Part shown: positions 22,760 to 32,635 of the stretch, piece by piece
Numbering within the stretch: the stretch's first letter is position 1
Layout: each line of letters begins with the position of its first letter
Assembly: GCF_025561445.1 (NCBI RefSeq)
Contig: NZ_CP095098.1
Location: 1-32,635 of the forward strand
Length of the DNA: 32,635 nucleotides
Reading direction: 5' to 3'
Source: Staphylococcus sp. IVB6181
Lineage (GTDB): Bacteria > Bacillota > Bacilli > Staphylococcales > Staphylococcaceae
The notes under the pieces: model-generated
What the model saw: the letters and a program-made list of their open reading frames with translations, nothing else
Told to the model about the DNA's origin: nothing
Databases searched by the model: none
Translations under genes and position numbers: made by a program

Positions 22760-23494
22760 ATGAAGAGTGTCAAAGAACTCAGTGAAAAATTAGAAGTTAG
22801 TAAACAAACTGTATTTAATAATATAAAAAGACTGAATATAGAAACAATAAAAAAGGATAATACTTCATTCATAAAAAATGATGTTGATGTAGAAAAGATT
22901 ATTCAAAGAGTAACCAAAAACAAAAAAAAATATGGGTTTGAAAGTACTAATACAAACTCAGAAAAAGTTAAAACGAGTAATCAAAAAAATGAATCTAAAC
23001 ATAATGTTCAAATAATTGAACTGCTTGAAAAGCAAATAGACACTTTAAATAAACAACTTGAAAAACAAGAAAAGCGTCATGAAGTGACAATAGAATTTTA
23101 TAGGAAAGAATTGCAAGAAAGGTCAAAATTACTTGAAAACCAACAAGTATTAACATTAGAAAGTAACAAAAAAATACAAAGGTTGGAGTCTGAGTTAGAA
23201 GAAGAAAAACAACTTAATTATTCTTTTGATACGTCTGCTAATGAGAGACAAAATGTTAATGTACAAGAAGCAACATTTACTAGAGAGTCTAAAGATACTG
23301 ATCAACAAAAAGAATGGGAACAACCTACAGAGGCGCAGCGTAAAGATATACCTGAAGAGAAAGAGGAGGAAATTATTAACGAAGAACCATCCACAATAGA
23401 CGATAAACAATTCGAAGAAATAGATAGTGAATACGAAGAAAGAGAAGAAAAACCACCTAAAAAAGGTTTCTGGAGCCGATTGTTTGGTAATTAA
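22760..23494 (+). CDS. par: pSK1 Par-like partition protein (second copy)
   Basis: Identical to 6443-7177. Confidence 0.85.
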   Translation: MKSVKELSEKLEVSKQTVFNNIKRLNIETIKKDNTSFIKNDVDVEKIIQRVTKNKKKYGFESTNTNSEKVKTSNQKNESKHNVQIIELLEKQIDTLNKQLEKQEKRHEVTIEFYRKELQERSKLLENQQVLTLESNKKIQRLESELEEEKQLNYSFDTSANERQNVNVQEATFTRESKDTDQQKEWEQPTEAQRKDIPEEKEEEIINEEPSTIDDKQFEEIDSEYEEREEKPPKKGFWSRLFGN

Positions 23495-23500
23495 CACAGT

Positions 23501-23544
23501 AAATATCCTTACAATCTTATAAACTTGTAAGGATATTATTTTTA
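23501..23544 (+). terminator. Terminator of par (second unit)
   Basis: Repeat of 7184-7227. Confidence 0.8.
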
Positions 23545-23686
23545 TTATTGGCACTTCTGATAATCATAATTTATGTTTACTTTTCGGAAAATAATTTTTG
23601 AATAGATATTATAAATATAAAAATTACGTATTTATAATATTTTATTTTCTTTCTTATATTCAAATAGAGCTATAGTGATTAATTTT

Positions 23687-23695
23687 TGCTATACT
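23687..23695 (+). promoter_or_regulatory. Extended -10 promoter of the restriction-modification operon (second unit)
   Basis: Repeat of 7370-7378. Confidence 0.55.
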
Positions 23696-23727
23696 AGTTT
23701 AGAAAAATTACGAAAGGAGTGTTTAGC

Positions 23728-24579
23728 ATGACAAAGTCATTTACAAAAACACTACCACTTAAACCTTTTACAAAGTGGACAGGGGGGAAACGTCAATTAT
23801 TACCGGAATTGAACCGCCTAATCCCTCAAAATTTTAACGAATATTATGAACCATTTGTTGGTGGAGGGGCATTATTATTTGATTTAAGACCTACCGTTGC
23901 TTTTATAAATGATGCTAACGAAGATTTAATTAATGCCTACAGAGTTATTAGAGATAATGTTGAAGAATTGATCGACCTACTTGAAGTGCACAAAATTAAT
24001 AATACAAAAGAGTACTATTACAAAATTAGAAATTTAGATAGAAGTGATAATTTTAACAAGATGAGCGCAGTAGAAAAAGCGGCTAGAATATTATATATGT
24101 TGCGCGTGAATTTCAATGGTTTGTACAGAGTAAACTCTAAAGGACAATTTAATACACCTTATGGTCGTTATAGTAATCCTAAAATAGTTGACAGAGAAAA
24201 TTTATTAAATATAAGTGAATACCTTAAACAAGATATAAAAATCATGAATGGTGATTTTTATAATTGCGTTCAAAACGCAAAAGCAAATGACTTTGTTTAT
24301 TTTGATCCACCGTATATACCTATCTCTACATCTTCAAATTTTACAAGCTATACTGCTAACAAATTTGATTTAAAGGAACAAGAACGTTTAAGAGATACAT
24401 TTATTGAATTAGATAATAAAGGTGTTTATGTAATGCTATCAAATTCTAATGCAGATATTATTTATGAATTATATAAAGACTATAGAGATAATATAAAAAC
24501 TGTTGATGCAAATAGAATGATTAACTCTAACAGCAAAGGTAGAGGGAAAATTAAAGAAGTTATTATTACAAATTATTGA
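23728..24579 (+). CDS. Dam/DpnII-class adenine methyltransferase (second copy)
   Basis: Identical to 7411-8262, with the FVGGGA and DPPY motifs. Confidence 0.9.
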   Translation: MTKSFTKTLPLKPFTKWTGGKRQLLPELNRLIPQNFNEYYEPFVGGGALLFDLRPTVAFINDANEDLINAYRVIRDNVEELIDLLEVHKINNTKEYYYKIRNLDRSDNFNKMSAVEKAARILYMLRVNFNGLYRVNSKGQFNTPYGRYSNPKIVDRENLLNISEYLKQDIKIMNGDFYNCVQNAKANDFVYFDPPYIPISTSSNFTSYTANKFDLKEQERLRDTFIELDNKGVYVMLSNSNADIIYELYKDYRDNIKTVDANRMINSNSKGRGKIKEVIITNY

Positions 24580-24597
24580 TTATAGGAGTGTATACAA

Positions 24598-25500
24598 GTG
24601 AAATATACTGTATTTCAATATCTAAACTTAAAACCGCAAGAAAAAACCGATTATTTCATGCAAACTAGATCACAATTAAGTTTTCTACCAAATTATTGGA
24701 TTAATTTTGAAAATGTAAAGCGAAATATAGATAGTTATGATACACCAGATTTATATACACTTGATTTTTTAATCGGTAAAAATCATCATCAAATAGAAAA
24801 CTTTTTTAAAGAAAGAGCGTCTTTAATTAAGTTAGTTCCTAAGCTATTAGGTATTAGAGAAAACAAACTTACAAAAGGTAAGTTAGAAGTCCAAGATGTG
24901 GATGGTACATACACTTTAGATTTCCATAACATTGAGATGAAGAACATTGAACAATACCTTAAATTCATTCATGAAAGTGGATTGACATCATGCTTACAGA
25001 AAGGATTGCGAAAGTCAGTTCACGATTACGCAGTTGGTGTAGAAGCAGGTATGGACTCAAACGGAAGGAAAAATCGTAGTGGCGATATGGGTGAAATGTA
25101 TTTGGAGAAAGTATTAAATTCAATTGCTGAAGATAGAAATTGGATAGCTCATGGACAAACAACTGCTAAATTAGTAAAAGAATGGCATAATATTGATTTG
25201 GAAGAAACATTTGCTAATAGACGATTTGATGGTTCTTTATTCAATCCGCAAAGAGAAAAATTGTATTTATTTGAAGTAAATAATTTCAATTCAGGTGGTA
25301 GTAAATCCAAAGCCTCTGCTACAGAATTCAAAGATTTACATGATCGATTTAGTCGTACTAACCATGAGTTTATTTACATCACAGATGGTAAAGGTTGGGA
25401 TAGTGATAAATCACATCTTATAGAAGCTATGGAATATATAGGAAAAGTATTTAATTATCAAATGGTTGAAGATGGCTATTTAAAAGATTTTTTAGAATGA
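24598..25500 (+). CDS. DpnII/MboI-type endonuclease (second copy)
   Basis: Identical to 8281-9183, GTG start. Confidence 0.9.
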   Translation: MKYTVFQYLNLKPQEKTDYFMQTRSQLSFLPNYWINFENVKRNIDSYDTPDLYTLDFLIGKNHHQIENFFKERASLIKLVPKLLGIRENKLTKGKLEVQDVDGTYTLDFHNIEMKNIEQYLKFIHESGLTSCLQKGLRKSVHDYAVGVEAGMDSNGRKNRSGDMGEMYLEKVLNSIAEDRNWIAHGQTTAKLVKEWHNIDLEETFANRRFDGSLFNPQREKLYLFEVNNFNSGGSKSKASATEFKDLHDRFSRTNHEFIYITDGKGWDSDKSHLIEAMEYIGKVFNYQMVEDGYLKDFLE

Positions 25501-25557
25501 GTGTATAAATTTAAATAAATATTACTTAAAAATATAACGCTCTATTATGTAAAGTAA

Positions 25558-25586
25558 AAAAAGAGAGCGTGTTTGCTCTCTTTTTT
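25558..25586 (+). terminator. Terminator of the restriction-modification operon (second unit)
   Basis: Repeat of 9241-9269. Confidence 0.82.
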
Positions 25587-25660
25587 ATTTTATTAATAAA
25601 ATATTATAGTGATTTCTAGGATGCTATGAGATGATCTCATTTGCGTTGAAACAAGGTTTA

Positions 25661-26269
25661 TTAAACCAAATCATTATCTTTTTTAATTCTGTAAATTGTC
25701 TGCCTTGTTATATTTACTTCTTTCGCAATTTTACTAATTGCTTGGCCTTCTTCTAACATTTCTACAACTCTATGATAAATAACACGTTTTTGAGGATCTT
25801 TAGCATTCGGTGCATAGAGTAAAGGACGTCCTTTATATACCCCTTTTTCTTTCGCAACTTTAATACCTTGTGCTTGTCTACGTTTACTTTCATTTCGTTC
25901 TTGTTCTGAAACCATTGCTAATATTTGGATGATTAAGTCTTTCATAAATTTATTTAATAAAGGATTGCCAATGACTTCATTCATCATCGGTAAACTAGTA
26001 ATCATCAATTGGACTTCTTTATCTTTTAAATAATTAACTGTGTTAATCACTTCATCATAATTACGACCTAAGCGATCAATGGATTCTACTACAAATCTAT
26101 CGCCCATTCTCACAAAGTTAAGTGCTTCTTGAAATATAGGTCTGTTTTCTACTGACTTTCCCGATTGTTTCTCTGTAAATATTTTCTCTACGCCAAATGT
26201 TTTCAAATTAGCTAGCTGTCTTTCTAAATTTTGGTCTATAGATGATACTCTCGCATAACCAACAATCAT
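25661..26269 (-). CDS. sin: Sin-type serine resolvase (second copy)
   Basis: Identical to 9344-9952. Confidence 0.93.
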   Translation of the reverse strand: MIVGYARVSSIDQNLERQLANLKTFGVEKIFTEKQSGKSVENRPIFQEALNFVRMGDRFVVESIDRLGRNYDEVINTVNYLKDKEVQLMITSLPMMNEVIGNPLLNKFMKDLIIQILAMVSEQERNESKRRQAQGIKVAKEKGVYKGRPLLYAPNAKDPQKRVIYHRVVEMLEEGQAISKIAKEVNITRQTIYRIKKDNDLV

Positions 26270-26290
26270 TGATTTCCACCTCATAATTAA

Positions 26291-26358
26291 TATACACCCT
26301 AATCATACGTTCTAGTTATTGTAATTTCAATAACCTCATTTGTATGATTAGGGTGTAC
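26291..26358. other. res site (second unit)
   Basis: Repeat of 9974-10041, in the same orientation, 16317 bp away. Direct orientation is what a resolvase needs to reduce a dimer to monomers. Confidence 0.8.
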
Positions 26359-26382
26359 CTAAAACACACAATAATAATTAAA

Positions 26383-27600
26383 TTATTCTTTAATCTTAAA
26401 TATTAATCTATTAAAACTATCATCATATGTGGTGAAAAGTAATTCATTCATATATTCAAACATTTTTTCAGAATCATCTTTAATGATTTTTTTTGCAAAT
26501 GCAGTCTTTTTCCGATACACCCACTCTGCAATAGTATCTATTTCAAATACACCCTTATATTCACCATTAATATTTTCAATTTCTTTCAACGAATTTTTCA
26601 CTTCTTGTTTCGTATAGTCAAAAGTAGCTAGTAGTTCGTTTTTTTGGCTTGAAATTAATTTTTTATACTCACTAATTCTAGAAGGTTCAGCAAGTTTATA
26701 TTTTTGTATTAATTTATGAACGTTTAGCAAAAAGGCTTTTGTTATAAAATTTTTATCACTTTGGTTAAATGCATAGTTTACACAATTTAAACCCAATTTT
26801 TCTAATGCCATAAATTTTTCACTATTTTTCATGTTGCTACATTTATATATCTTCTCTGCATCATCCTTTGCTTCTTTATAATGTAATTTTAAAAGGACTA
26901 GTGCATCGTAAATACTATTACTCTTTTTTAAGGAATATATCATATTATTCCTGTTATTAATTATATAAGTAATTATTTCGGAAGGGTTATCAAAGTTAAA
27001 ATCATTTATATATTCATCGATTTTTTCATCAGAATCACTTAAAATTATATGTCTTTTACTTGGATTATTTAAAAGTGTTTCTTTTTTATTATATGCTTTA
27101 ATCGAATACATTAACTCATCTATACCATCTCTGTTTAAATATAATTCTGAATTGCCAGTTTTCCCCGTTTTTTTTCTTCCTTTATATTCATCAGGTAATT
27201 TTAAAGATAAGTTTTTAATAGAATTTTCTTTAATTGGATTATCTATAATTTCATCTAATCCGTTAAATCCAATAAATTCATATCCTTGCAAAATATAGAC
27301 TATTTCTTTTTTTGAATACCAAATATCAAAGTCTTTAAAAAAATATAGTTTTGTATATGTTTTTAGTAATTGTACTTCTTCAGTCTTCATATCAGAAAAT
27401 TCTGAATCTATAAGATTATCTAAACGCTCTCTATCATACTTTTTAATTGTTCTTATTAAAGCAACATATTCTATAAAATTATAATTTGAATTTGCAGAAA
27501 TTAATTTACAAAATTGATTGAACGTCATCTTATTCTCAATTAAATACGAAAAATCTAATGTTATACTGTCGTCTAAATTTTTATTTTTAGCAATAATCAT
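26383..27600 (-). CDS. Unrecognised 405-residue protein (second copy)
   Basis: Identical to 10066-11283. Confidence 0.8.
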   Translation of the reverse strand: MIIAKNKNLDDSITLDFSYLIENKMTFNQFCKLISANSNYNFIEYVALIRTIKKYDRERLDNLIDSEFSDMKTEEVQLLKTYTKLYFFKDFDIWYSKKEIVYILQGYEFIGFNGLDEIIDNPIKENSIKNLSLKLPDEYKGRKKTGKTGNSELYLNRDGIDELMYSIKAYNKKETLLNNPSKRHIILSDSDEKIDEYINDFNFDNPSEIITYIINNRNNMIYSLKKSNSIYDALVLLKLHYKEAKDDAEKIYKCSNMKNSEKFMALEKLGLNCVNYAFNQSDKNFITKAFLLNVHKLIQKYKLAEPSRISEYKKLISSQKNELLATFDYTKQEVKNSLKEIENINGEYKGVFEIDTIAEWVYRKKTAFAKKIIKDDSEKMFEYMNELLFTTYDDSFNRLIFKIKE

Positions 27601-27609
27601 GTCTTACTC

Positions 27610-27645
27610 CTAATAAGCATTTTTTTTACACATACTAATGAGCAT
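27610..27645. promoter_or_regulatory. 11-bp direct repeats in divergent region (second unit)
   Basis: Repeat of 11293-11328. Confidence 0.35.
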
Positions 27646-27686
27646 ATAAATTTATGTATATTTATAGTATAGAAAGAGGTGAAAAA

Positions 27687-27806
27687 ATGATACATTTAAC
27701 AATAAATATTCCAGAGATTATAACTAATATTATTATACCAATAATTCCTTCTTTAGCAGCTAATTTAATTTATGACACTTATAAAAAAGCAAACTATAAA
27801 AAATAG
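27687..27806 (+). CDS. 39-residue hydrophobic peptide, toxin-like (second copy)
   Basis: Identical to 11370-11489, again ended directly by IS257. Confidence 0.5.
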   Translation: MIHLTINIPEIITNIIIPIIPSLAANLIYDTYKKANYKK

Positions 27807-28595
27807 GGTTCTGTTGCAAAGTAAAAAATATAGCTAACCACTAATTTATCATGTCAGTGTTCGCTTAACTTGCTAACATGATGCTAATTTCGTGGCATGG
27901 CGAAAATCCGTAGATCTGAAGAGACCTGCGGTTCTTTTTATATAGACCGTAAATACATTCAATACCTTTTAAAGTATTTTTTGCCGTATTGAAACTTTGA
28001 TATCTTGTCTTTCTTACTTTAATATGACGGTGATCTTGCTCAATGAGGTTATTCAGATATTTGGATGTGCAATGACAGTCAGGATTCAGTTTAAACGTTT
28101 TAATGACTTTAGCCATGGCTACCTTCGTTGAAGGTGCCTGATCTGTAATCACTTTTTGAGGTTTACCAAATTGTTTAATGAGACGTTTGATAAACGCATA
28201 TGCTGCATGATTATCTCGTTGCTTACGCAACCAAATATCTAATGTATGACCCTCTGCATCAATAGCACGATATAAATAGCTCCATTTTCCTTTTATTTTG
28301 ATGTACGTCTCATCAATACGCCATTTGTAATAGACTTTTTTATGTTTTTTCTTCCAAATTTGATACAAAATAGGCGCATATTCTTGAACCCAACGATAGA
28401 CTGTTGAATGATGAACGTTGACACCACGTTCTCTTAGTATTTCAGATATATCACGATAACTCAGCGCGTATCTTAGATAGTAGCCAACGGCTACAGTGAT
28501 GACGTCCTTGTTAAATTGTTTATATCTGAAATAATTCATACAGAAGACTCCTTTTTGTTAAAATTATACTATAAATTCAACTTTGCAACAGAACC
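27807..28595 (-). mobile_element. IS257/IS431 copy 2 (second unit)
   Basis: Repeat of 11490-12278. Confidence 0.93.
27865..28539 (-). CDS. tnp: IS257/IS431 transposase (second unit, copy 2)
   Basis: Identical to 11548-12222. Confidence 0.95.
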   Translation of the reverse strand: MNYFRYKQFNKDVITVAVGYYLRYALSYRDISEILRERGVNVHHSTVYRWVQEYAPILYQIWKKKHKKVYYKWRIDETYIKIKGKWSYLYRAIDAEGHTLDIWLRKQRDNHAAYAFIKRLIKQFGKPQKVITDQAPSTKVAMAKVIKTFKLNPDCHCTSKYLNNLIEQDHRHIKVRKTRYQSFNTAKNTLKGIECIYGLYKKNRRSLQIYGFSPCHEISIMLAS

Positions 28596-28951
28596 ATATT
28601 ATCCATAAACGAAAAAGTGTAACTATCGTGAGGAAAGATGAGACTATCCCTTTGAATGATAATAGTAATAACGTAAAGATATATTCGCATATCCCTTGTT
28701 ATAGAAATTTAGAAATTTTTGACATAGTTTTAAACAAAGACGGTGTTTTAGAATCTAATGGTCATGATATAGGGGCGGAAGAACTAGTATTTATCAAAGT
28801 CGGTAAAGTTAAAGTTACTATAGAGAACGAAGAGTTTATACTGACTGAAAATGAGATACTAAGGTTTGATTCGAATGTCTCACATAGTTACGAAAATATT
28901 GGTTCAGAAGAATGTATTGTTATGATAGTAAATCATTTAGTTAGTTTGTAA
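28583..28951 (+). pseudogene. Cupin-domain fragment (second copy)
   Basis: Identical to 12266-12634; only start is a TTG in the IS end. Confidence 0.7.
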
Positions 28952-28966
28952 TGGAGGAGGAAGACT

Positions 28967-29569
28967 ATGAAAATAATAATAATAGGTGCAACCGGTACAA
29001 TAGGTAGTAAAGTTGTGGAAAAGTTAGAAAATAGAGGCCATGAAGTTATTAAAGTTGGCAGTAAGACAGGAGATTATCAACTTGATATTACTTCTCCTAA
29101 AGAAATAGAGGAAATGTACAAGAGTATTCCAGATGTCGATGCTGTGGTAAGTGCAACAGGGGGAGCGACATTTAAAGCGTTAAATGAAATAAGTATAGAG
29201 GAAAATCAATTTGCAGTACAAAGTAAGTTGTTAGGACAAATTAACCTTGTGCTTATAGGACAGCACTACTTGAATGAAAATGGTAGTTTCACATTGACAT
29301 CAGGAATTATGATGGATGATCCAATTAAAATGGGGAGTTCAGCAGCGATGGCAAATGGAGGTATTGCGGGGTTTGTAACTTCTGCGGCGGTTGAACTTCA
29401 GAATGGCCTTCGCATTAATAATGTCAGTCCTAATGTAGTACAGGAAGCATTAGGGAAATACGGAGAATTTTTCAAAGGATTTACTGCCGTTCCGGTTGAT
29501 AAAGTAGCAAATGCATTTGTGAAAAGTGTAGAAGGTGCACAGACTGGTCAGACGTATAAAGTATATTAA
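28967..29569 (+). CDS. Short-chain dehydrogenase-like protein (second copy)
   Basis: Identical to 12650-13252. Confidence 0.88.
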   Translation: MKIIIIGATGTIGSKVVEKLENRGHEVIKVGSKTGDYQLDITSPKEIEEMYKSIPDVDAVVSATGGATFKALNEISIEENQFAVQSKLLGQINLVLIGQHYLNENGSFTLTSGIMMDDPIKMGSSAAMANGGIAGFVTSAAVELQNGLRINNVSPNVVQEALGKYGEFFKGFTAVPVDKVANAFVKSVEGAQTGQTYKVY

Positions 29570-29593
29570 AACCAAAAATAGAGGGGGATAATA

Positions 29594-29659
29594 ATGAAAG
29601 ATTATAAAGTAATTATTATTGGTGGAGGTTTAATAGGTTTATCAACTTCCACGAATTAA
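29594..29659 (+). pseudogene. FAD-oxidoreductase N-terminal stub (second copy)
   Basis: Identical to 13277-13342. Confidence 0.75.
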
Positions 29660-29664
29660 AATAT

Positions 29665-29784
29665 TCAATCATTATTTTCTTTTTTTCTTTTTCTTTTCTT
29701 CATAGAAGTTCCTTGTAGACCCAACCAATTTGGTATTTGAACCAAAATAAACATAATAATCTTATATATAATTTCCAAACACAT
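29665..29784 (-). CDS. 39-residue hydrophobic/basic peptide (second copy)
   Basis: Identical to 13348-13467; may be chance. Confidence 0.3.
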   Translation of the reverse strand: MCLEIIYKIIMFILVQIPNWLGLQGTSMKKRKRKKENND

Positions 29785-29848
29785 CACCTTCTTATCAAAA
29801 ATTTATAACACATTTTATTGTTCTTACATCAACTCAATTGATTTTTTT

Positions 29849-30011
29849 GGCTCTGTTGCAAAGTCAGAAAAAATGTAACTAATTATCATTTTAACATGGT
29901 AGTATTTCCTTAACTGACCAACATGTGGCTAATTTCATGCTAACAAGTTAACACAAAGTACTATTTTTAAATTGAGATGAGATATTTATTTTTCAACTTT
30001 GCAACAGAACC
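29849..30011. mobile_element. Head-to-head IS257 remnant (second unit)
   Basis: Repeat of 13532-13694. Confidence 0.75.
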
Positions 30012-30057
30012 AAACAAAAGATCTTTAGCAAGGGGGGCTAAAGATCTTTTGTTTGGT
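30009..30057. terminator. 21-bp inverted repeat (second unit)
   Basis: Repeat of 13692-13740. Confidence 0.65.
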
Positions 30058-30060
30058 ATT

Positions 30061-30672
30061 TTATTTTCCTGTTAATTCAGGAATTAGCCAACTTAGAAAC
30101 CCTCCAATAGGAAAAACAATCCACCAATATCTAGCCATAAAATCCCAGCCATTTTTTACAGGTTCATTTTTTCTATTAGATACTCTATTTTTCATTCCAA
30201 TAGTCATAGGATATTTTTCATCTAATTTTTTTGAAATAAAAACATTTAAAAAATAATGTATTATTGCTAAGCTCAAAAACGAAACGAAAATCCAAATGAT
30301 GCCGTAAATATTTTGTTCTAAACCTTCTAACTCACCTACAAAGATTCCAAATAGTCCTAAAAACACAAAAATAATACCAAATGTTATTAATCTAATCGTA
30401 AAAAATTCATTTTTACGATAATTAAACTGCTTTTGTTGTTCTTTAGATATTTCCATTATTTCCTTCTCCTTATCAGAAGACGAGATAGATTCGAATAGTT
30501 CATTGACTGTAACATTTAATGCATTTGAGACACTTTTAAGTGTTTCACTACTAACTTCTTCTCCAGCCTCCATTCTTTGGATTGTTCTCACTGTTACGTA
30601 AGACTTTTCTGCTAAGTTTTCTTGAGTTAATGCTTTTTGTTTTCTGATTTCTGCAATTTTTGACTTATTCAT
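30061..30672 (-). CDS. XRE HTH regulator with membrane domain (second copy)
   Basis: Identical to 13744-14355. Confidence 0.85.
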   Translation of the reverse strand: MNKSKIAEIRKQKALTQENLAEKSYVTVRTIQRMEAGEEVSSETLKSVSNALNVTVNELFESISSSDKEKEIMEISKEQQKQFNYRKNEFFTIRLITFGIIFVFLGLFGIFVGELEGLEQNIYGIIWIFVSFLSLAIIHYFLNVFISKKLDEKYPMTIGMKNRVSNRKNEPVKNGWDFMARYWWIVFPIGGFLSWLIPELTGK

Positions 30673-30834
30673 ACCAATAAACTACTCCTCACCTAAAAAA
30701 ATGAACACGAAAAATTGCCGACAGATGGACGACAATAACACGAAGGTTAATTTGAAAGGTTCTGTTTCTTTAAATTTAGCCAGTATAATATCCCTCTTCA
30801 TATATATTTCTTCTGGAGAAAATAGATATAAAAA

Positions 30835-31624
30835 GGTTCTGTTGCAAAGTTGAATTTATAGTATAATTTTAACAAAAAGGAGTCTTCTGTATGAATTATT
30901 TCAGATATAAACAATTTAACAAGGACGTCATCACTGTAGCCGTTGGCTACTATCTAAGATACGCGCTGAGTTATCGTGATATATCTGAAATACTAAGAGA
31001 ACGTGGTGTCAACGTTCATCATTCAACAGTCTATCGTTGGGTTCAAGAATATGCGCCTATTTTGTATCAAATTTGGAAGAAAAAACATAAAAAAGTCTAT
31101 TACAAATGGCGTATTGATGAGACGTACATCAAAATAAAAGGAAAATGGAGCTATTTATATCGTGCTATTGATGCAGAGGGTCATACATTAGATATTTGGT
31201 TGCGTAAGCAACGAGATAATCATGCAGCATAGCGTTTATCAAACGTCTCATTAAACAATTTGGTAAACCTCAAAAAGTGATTACAGATCAGGCACCTTCA
31301 ACGAAGGTAGCCATGGCTAAAGTCATTAAAACGTTTAAACTGAATCCTGACTGTCATTGCACATCCAAATATCTGAATAACCTCATTGAGCAAGATCACC
31401 GTCATATTAAAGTAAGAAAGACAAGATATCAAAGTTTCAATACGGCAAAAAATACTTTAAAAGGTATTGAATGTATTTACGGTCTATATAAAAAGAACCG
31501 CAGGTCTCTTCAGATCTACGGATTTTCGCCATGCCATGAAATCAGCATCATGCTAACAAGCTAACATAAAGTATTATTTTAAAATTGAGATTAGACATTT
31601 ATTTTTCAACTTTGCAACAGAACC
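30835..31624 (+). mobile_element. IS257/IS431 copy 3, defective (second unit)
   Basis: Repeat of 14518-15307. Confidence 0.92.
30891..31564 (+). pseudogene. tnp: IS257/IS431 transposase, frameshifted (second unit)
   Basis: Same missing T and TAG stop after NHAA as 14574-15247. Confidence 0.9.
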
Positions 31625-31783
31625 AGTCGTTTTACTCTCCGGCTCACCGATCGAATATATAACTTGATGTCTACTCTTTAATCGTTTACTATCAAGATAT
31701 ACTAAATTAATAAATCATCTATGATTTTAGGTGAGCCGTTTACAAACATTGGCGTGGGAGTAAAACGGCTCTTTTTTATGTAA
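31625..31783 (+). promoter_or_regulatory. Attenuator-like structured element (second unit)
   Basis: Repeat of 15308-15466. Confidence 0.5.
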
Positions 31784-31924
31784 TTATTTATAATATATCA
31801 CTCTCAAACCCGAAAATCTAAAATCTGCACAAAGTGTAATTTTTACCCCTGAAAACTCAAAAAATTTTATAACTTAAAAATCGACTTAAACCTTACAGCC
31901 ACAAAGGATTAACCCCAATTTTCA

Positions 31925-31991
31925 AAAAACAGTTATTTCTATATAGTATCAAGACAAGAAGAAACTCGTTTTCAACTCGTTTCTAAAAACC
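31925..31991 (-). other. pC194/pUB110-type dso (second unit)
   Basis: Repeat of 15608-15674, nick between 31950 and 31949. Confidence 0.75.
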
Positions 31992-32635
31992 TTAAAACGT
32001 CTTGACCTTTCTTAGTTTATAACTTTTCGAAGAAATATTTGGCAATGCATAAGGTGCAATAATATGTGAACCTGGATCGTATATTGATTGTTTACTAGCT
32101 CCATATTTATAAGCTTGATAAACTATTTTAGAACAATAGGTTGGATTTTTAGAAGATAATTTTGTATTGATTCCATAATTATATTTTTTCCAACATAATT
32201 CTTCTTAGCCCAAGCAGCTGCTTTCGGTCCAGCCTTAGAATTTTTAGAACGGTAAATTTTTAACCATTTCCCTTTACCAGAATATCTTTTTTTAAACCAA
32301 GAAAAACTATGTACAGCAGGATGATGCCCCGCACTATGTATATGCAAAACTTTATTACTGCTTATAGCAATAGCTGCATGTCCTGTCAATCCTCTAGAAC
32401 TTGTTGCATTAGAAATCAATACATCTCCTGCTTTTAAACGAAAACATGATGAAAAAGGAACTATCTCTGAATCATTCTCTAAAGATTGTTTACCTGATTC
32501 GCTTTCTTGTAAAAATTGATTCCATTGATCTTCACTAACAGTATTATCTAAAATACCTTCTTGTTGTAATCTTTGATAATTGTCATTCTCAACTTCATTA
32601 GCATACGTAGCCTCAGAAAAATACAGTAAAGTGAA
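31992..32635 (-). pseudogene. Secreted papain-like enzyme, frameshifted (second copy, cut by window end)
   Basis: Same as 15675-16366 but missing the first 16 codons, which are at 1-48. The frameshift in the A run (T run 32184-32189) is the same as in the first copy. Confidence 0.82.

Larger units (their letters stand above)
16319..32635. repeat. Plasmid unit, second tandem copy
   Basis: Direct repeat of bases 1-16318, one base shorter (GG at 18412-18413 instead of GGG at 2094-2096). It stops at the base that would precede position 1 in the circle, so the window is two whole units with no partial remainder. Entries in this half are kept brief and refer to the first copy. Confidence 0.97.

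Noticed and set aside
1..32635. Antibiotic or metal resistance genes expected on an IS257-rich staphylococcal plasmid
   Set aside because: None of the open frames matches a known resistance determinant; the IS257-bracketed cargo is metabolic or regulatory.
1..32635. tRNA or rRNA genes, conjugation or mobilisation (mob/tra) genes
   Set aside because: No cloverleaf-like or rRNA-like sequence and no relaxase was seen on either strand. Transfer would depend on other plasmids or phage.

Overview
The window is a staphylococcal plasmid of about 16.3 kb written out exactly twice, head to tail. Bases 1-16318 and 16319-32635 are the same unit; the only difference I found is one G (GGG at 2094-2096, GG at 18412-18413). 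The last base of the window is followed, in the circular sense, by the first. It is therefore either a true plasmid dimer or, more likely, an assembler concatemer of one circular plasmid. The host is inferred to be Staphylococcus, probably a coagulase-negative species, from low G+C, three IS257/IS431 copies, a pSK1/pSK41-type repA and par, a Sin-type resolvase with its res site, a pC194-type rep, ssoA origins and an IsaB-like secreted protein. Coordinates below are for the first unit. Add 16318 before about 2094, or 16317 after it, for the second unit.

Layout. (1) 1-2300: the start of a secreted papain-like enzyme gene (its body is at 15675-16366), a divergent four-helix membrane protein, an ssoA single-strand origin, an IsaB-like antigen and a CsbD-family stress protein. 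(2) 2265-3560: debris of a rolling-circle plasmid. A pC194-type rep is frameshifted, and its 5' end has been replaced at a double-strand-origin nick sequence. A 48-aa membrane peptide and a second ssoA follow. (3) 3580-5410: a Nudix hydrolase, a ribbon-helix-helix gene fragment behind an IS257 end, and the likely working replicon: theta-type repA with four 23-bp iterons inside the gene and an antisense RNA over its leader. (4) 5498-7180: IS257 copy 1, then a pSK1-like single-protein partition gene, par. (5) 7411-9183: a DpnII/MboI-type (GATC) methyltransferase and endonuclease. (6) 9344-11489: Sin-type resolvase and res, an unrecognised 405-aa protein, and a divergent 39-aa hydrophobic peptide. 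(7) 11490-15307: IS257 copies 2 and 3 in opposite orientation, flanking a truncated operon (cupin fragment, short-chain dehydrogenase-like protein, FAD-oxidoreductase fragment), a rearranged IS257 remnant and an HTH/membrane regulator. (8) 15308-16366: a structured attenuator-like element, an intact-looking pC194/pUB110-type double-strand origin and the frameshifted papain-like enzyme gene.

Working model (inference): repA, its antisense RNA, par and sin/res maintain the plasmid, and the restriction-modification system adds defence and addiction. The rolling-circle parts are relics of small plasmids captured by recombination and by IS257. The accessory surface and secreted genes (IsaB-like, papain-like enzyme and membrane partner) are possible host-interaction or competition functions.

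Three genes are broken by single-base deletions (rep, the papain-like enzyme and the third IS257 transposase). The first two lie in A/T homopolymers, so sequencing error must be excluded. The third lies outside a homopolymer in a sequence read intact elsewhere, so it is probably real.
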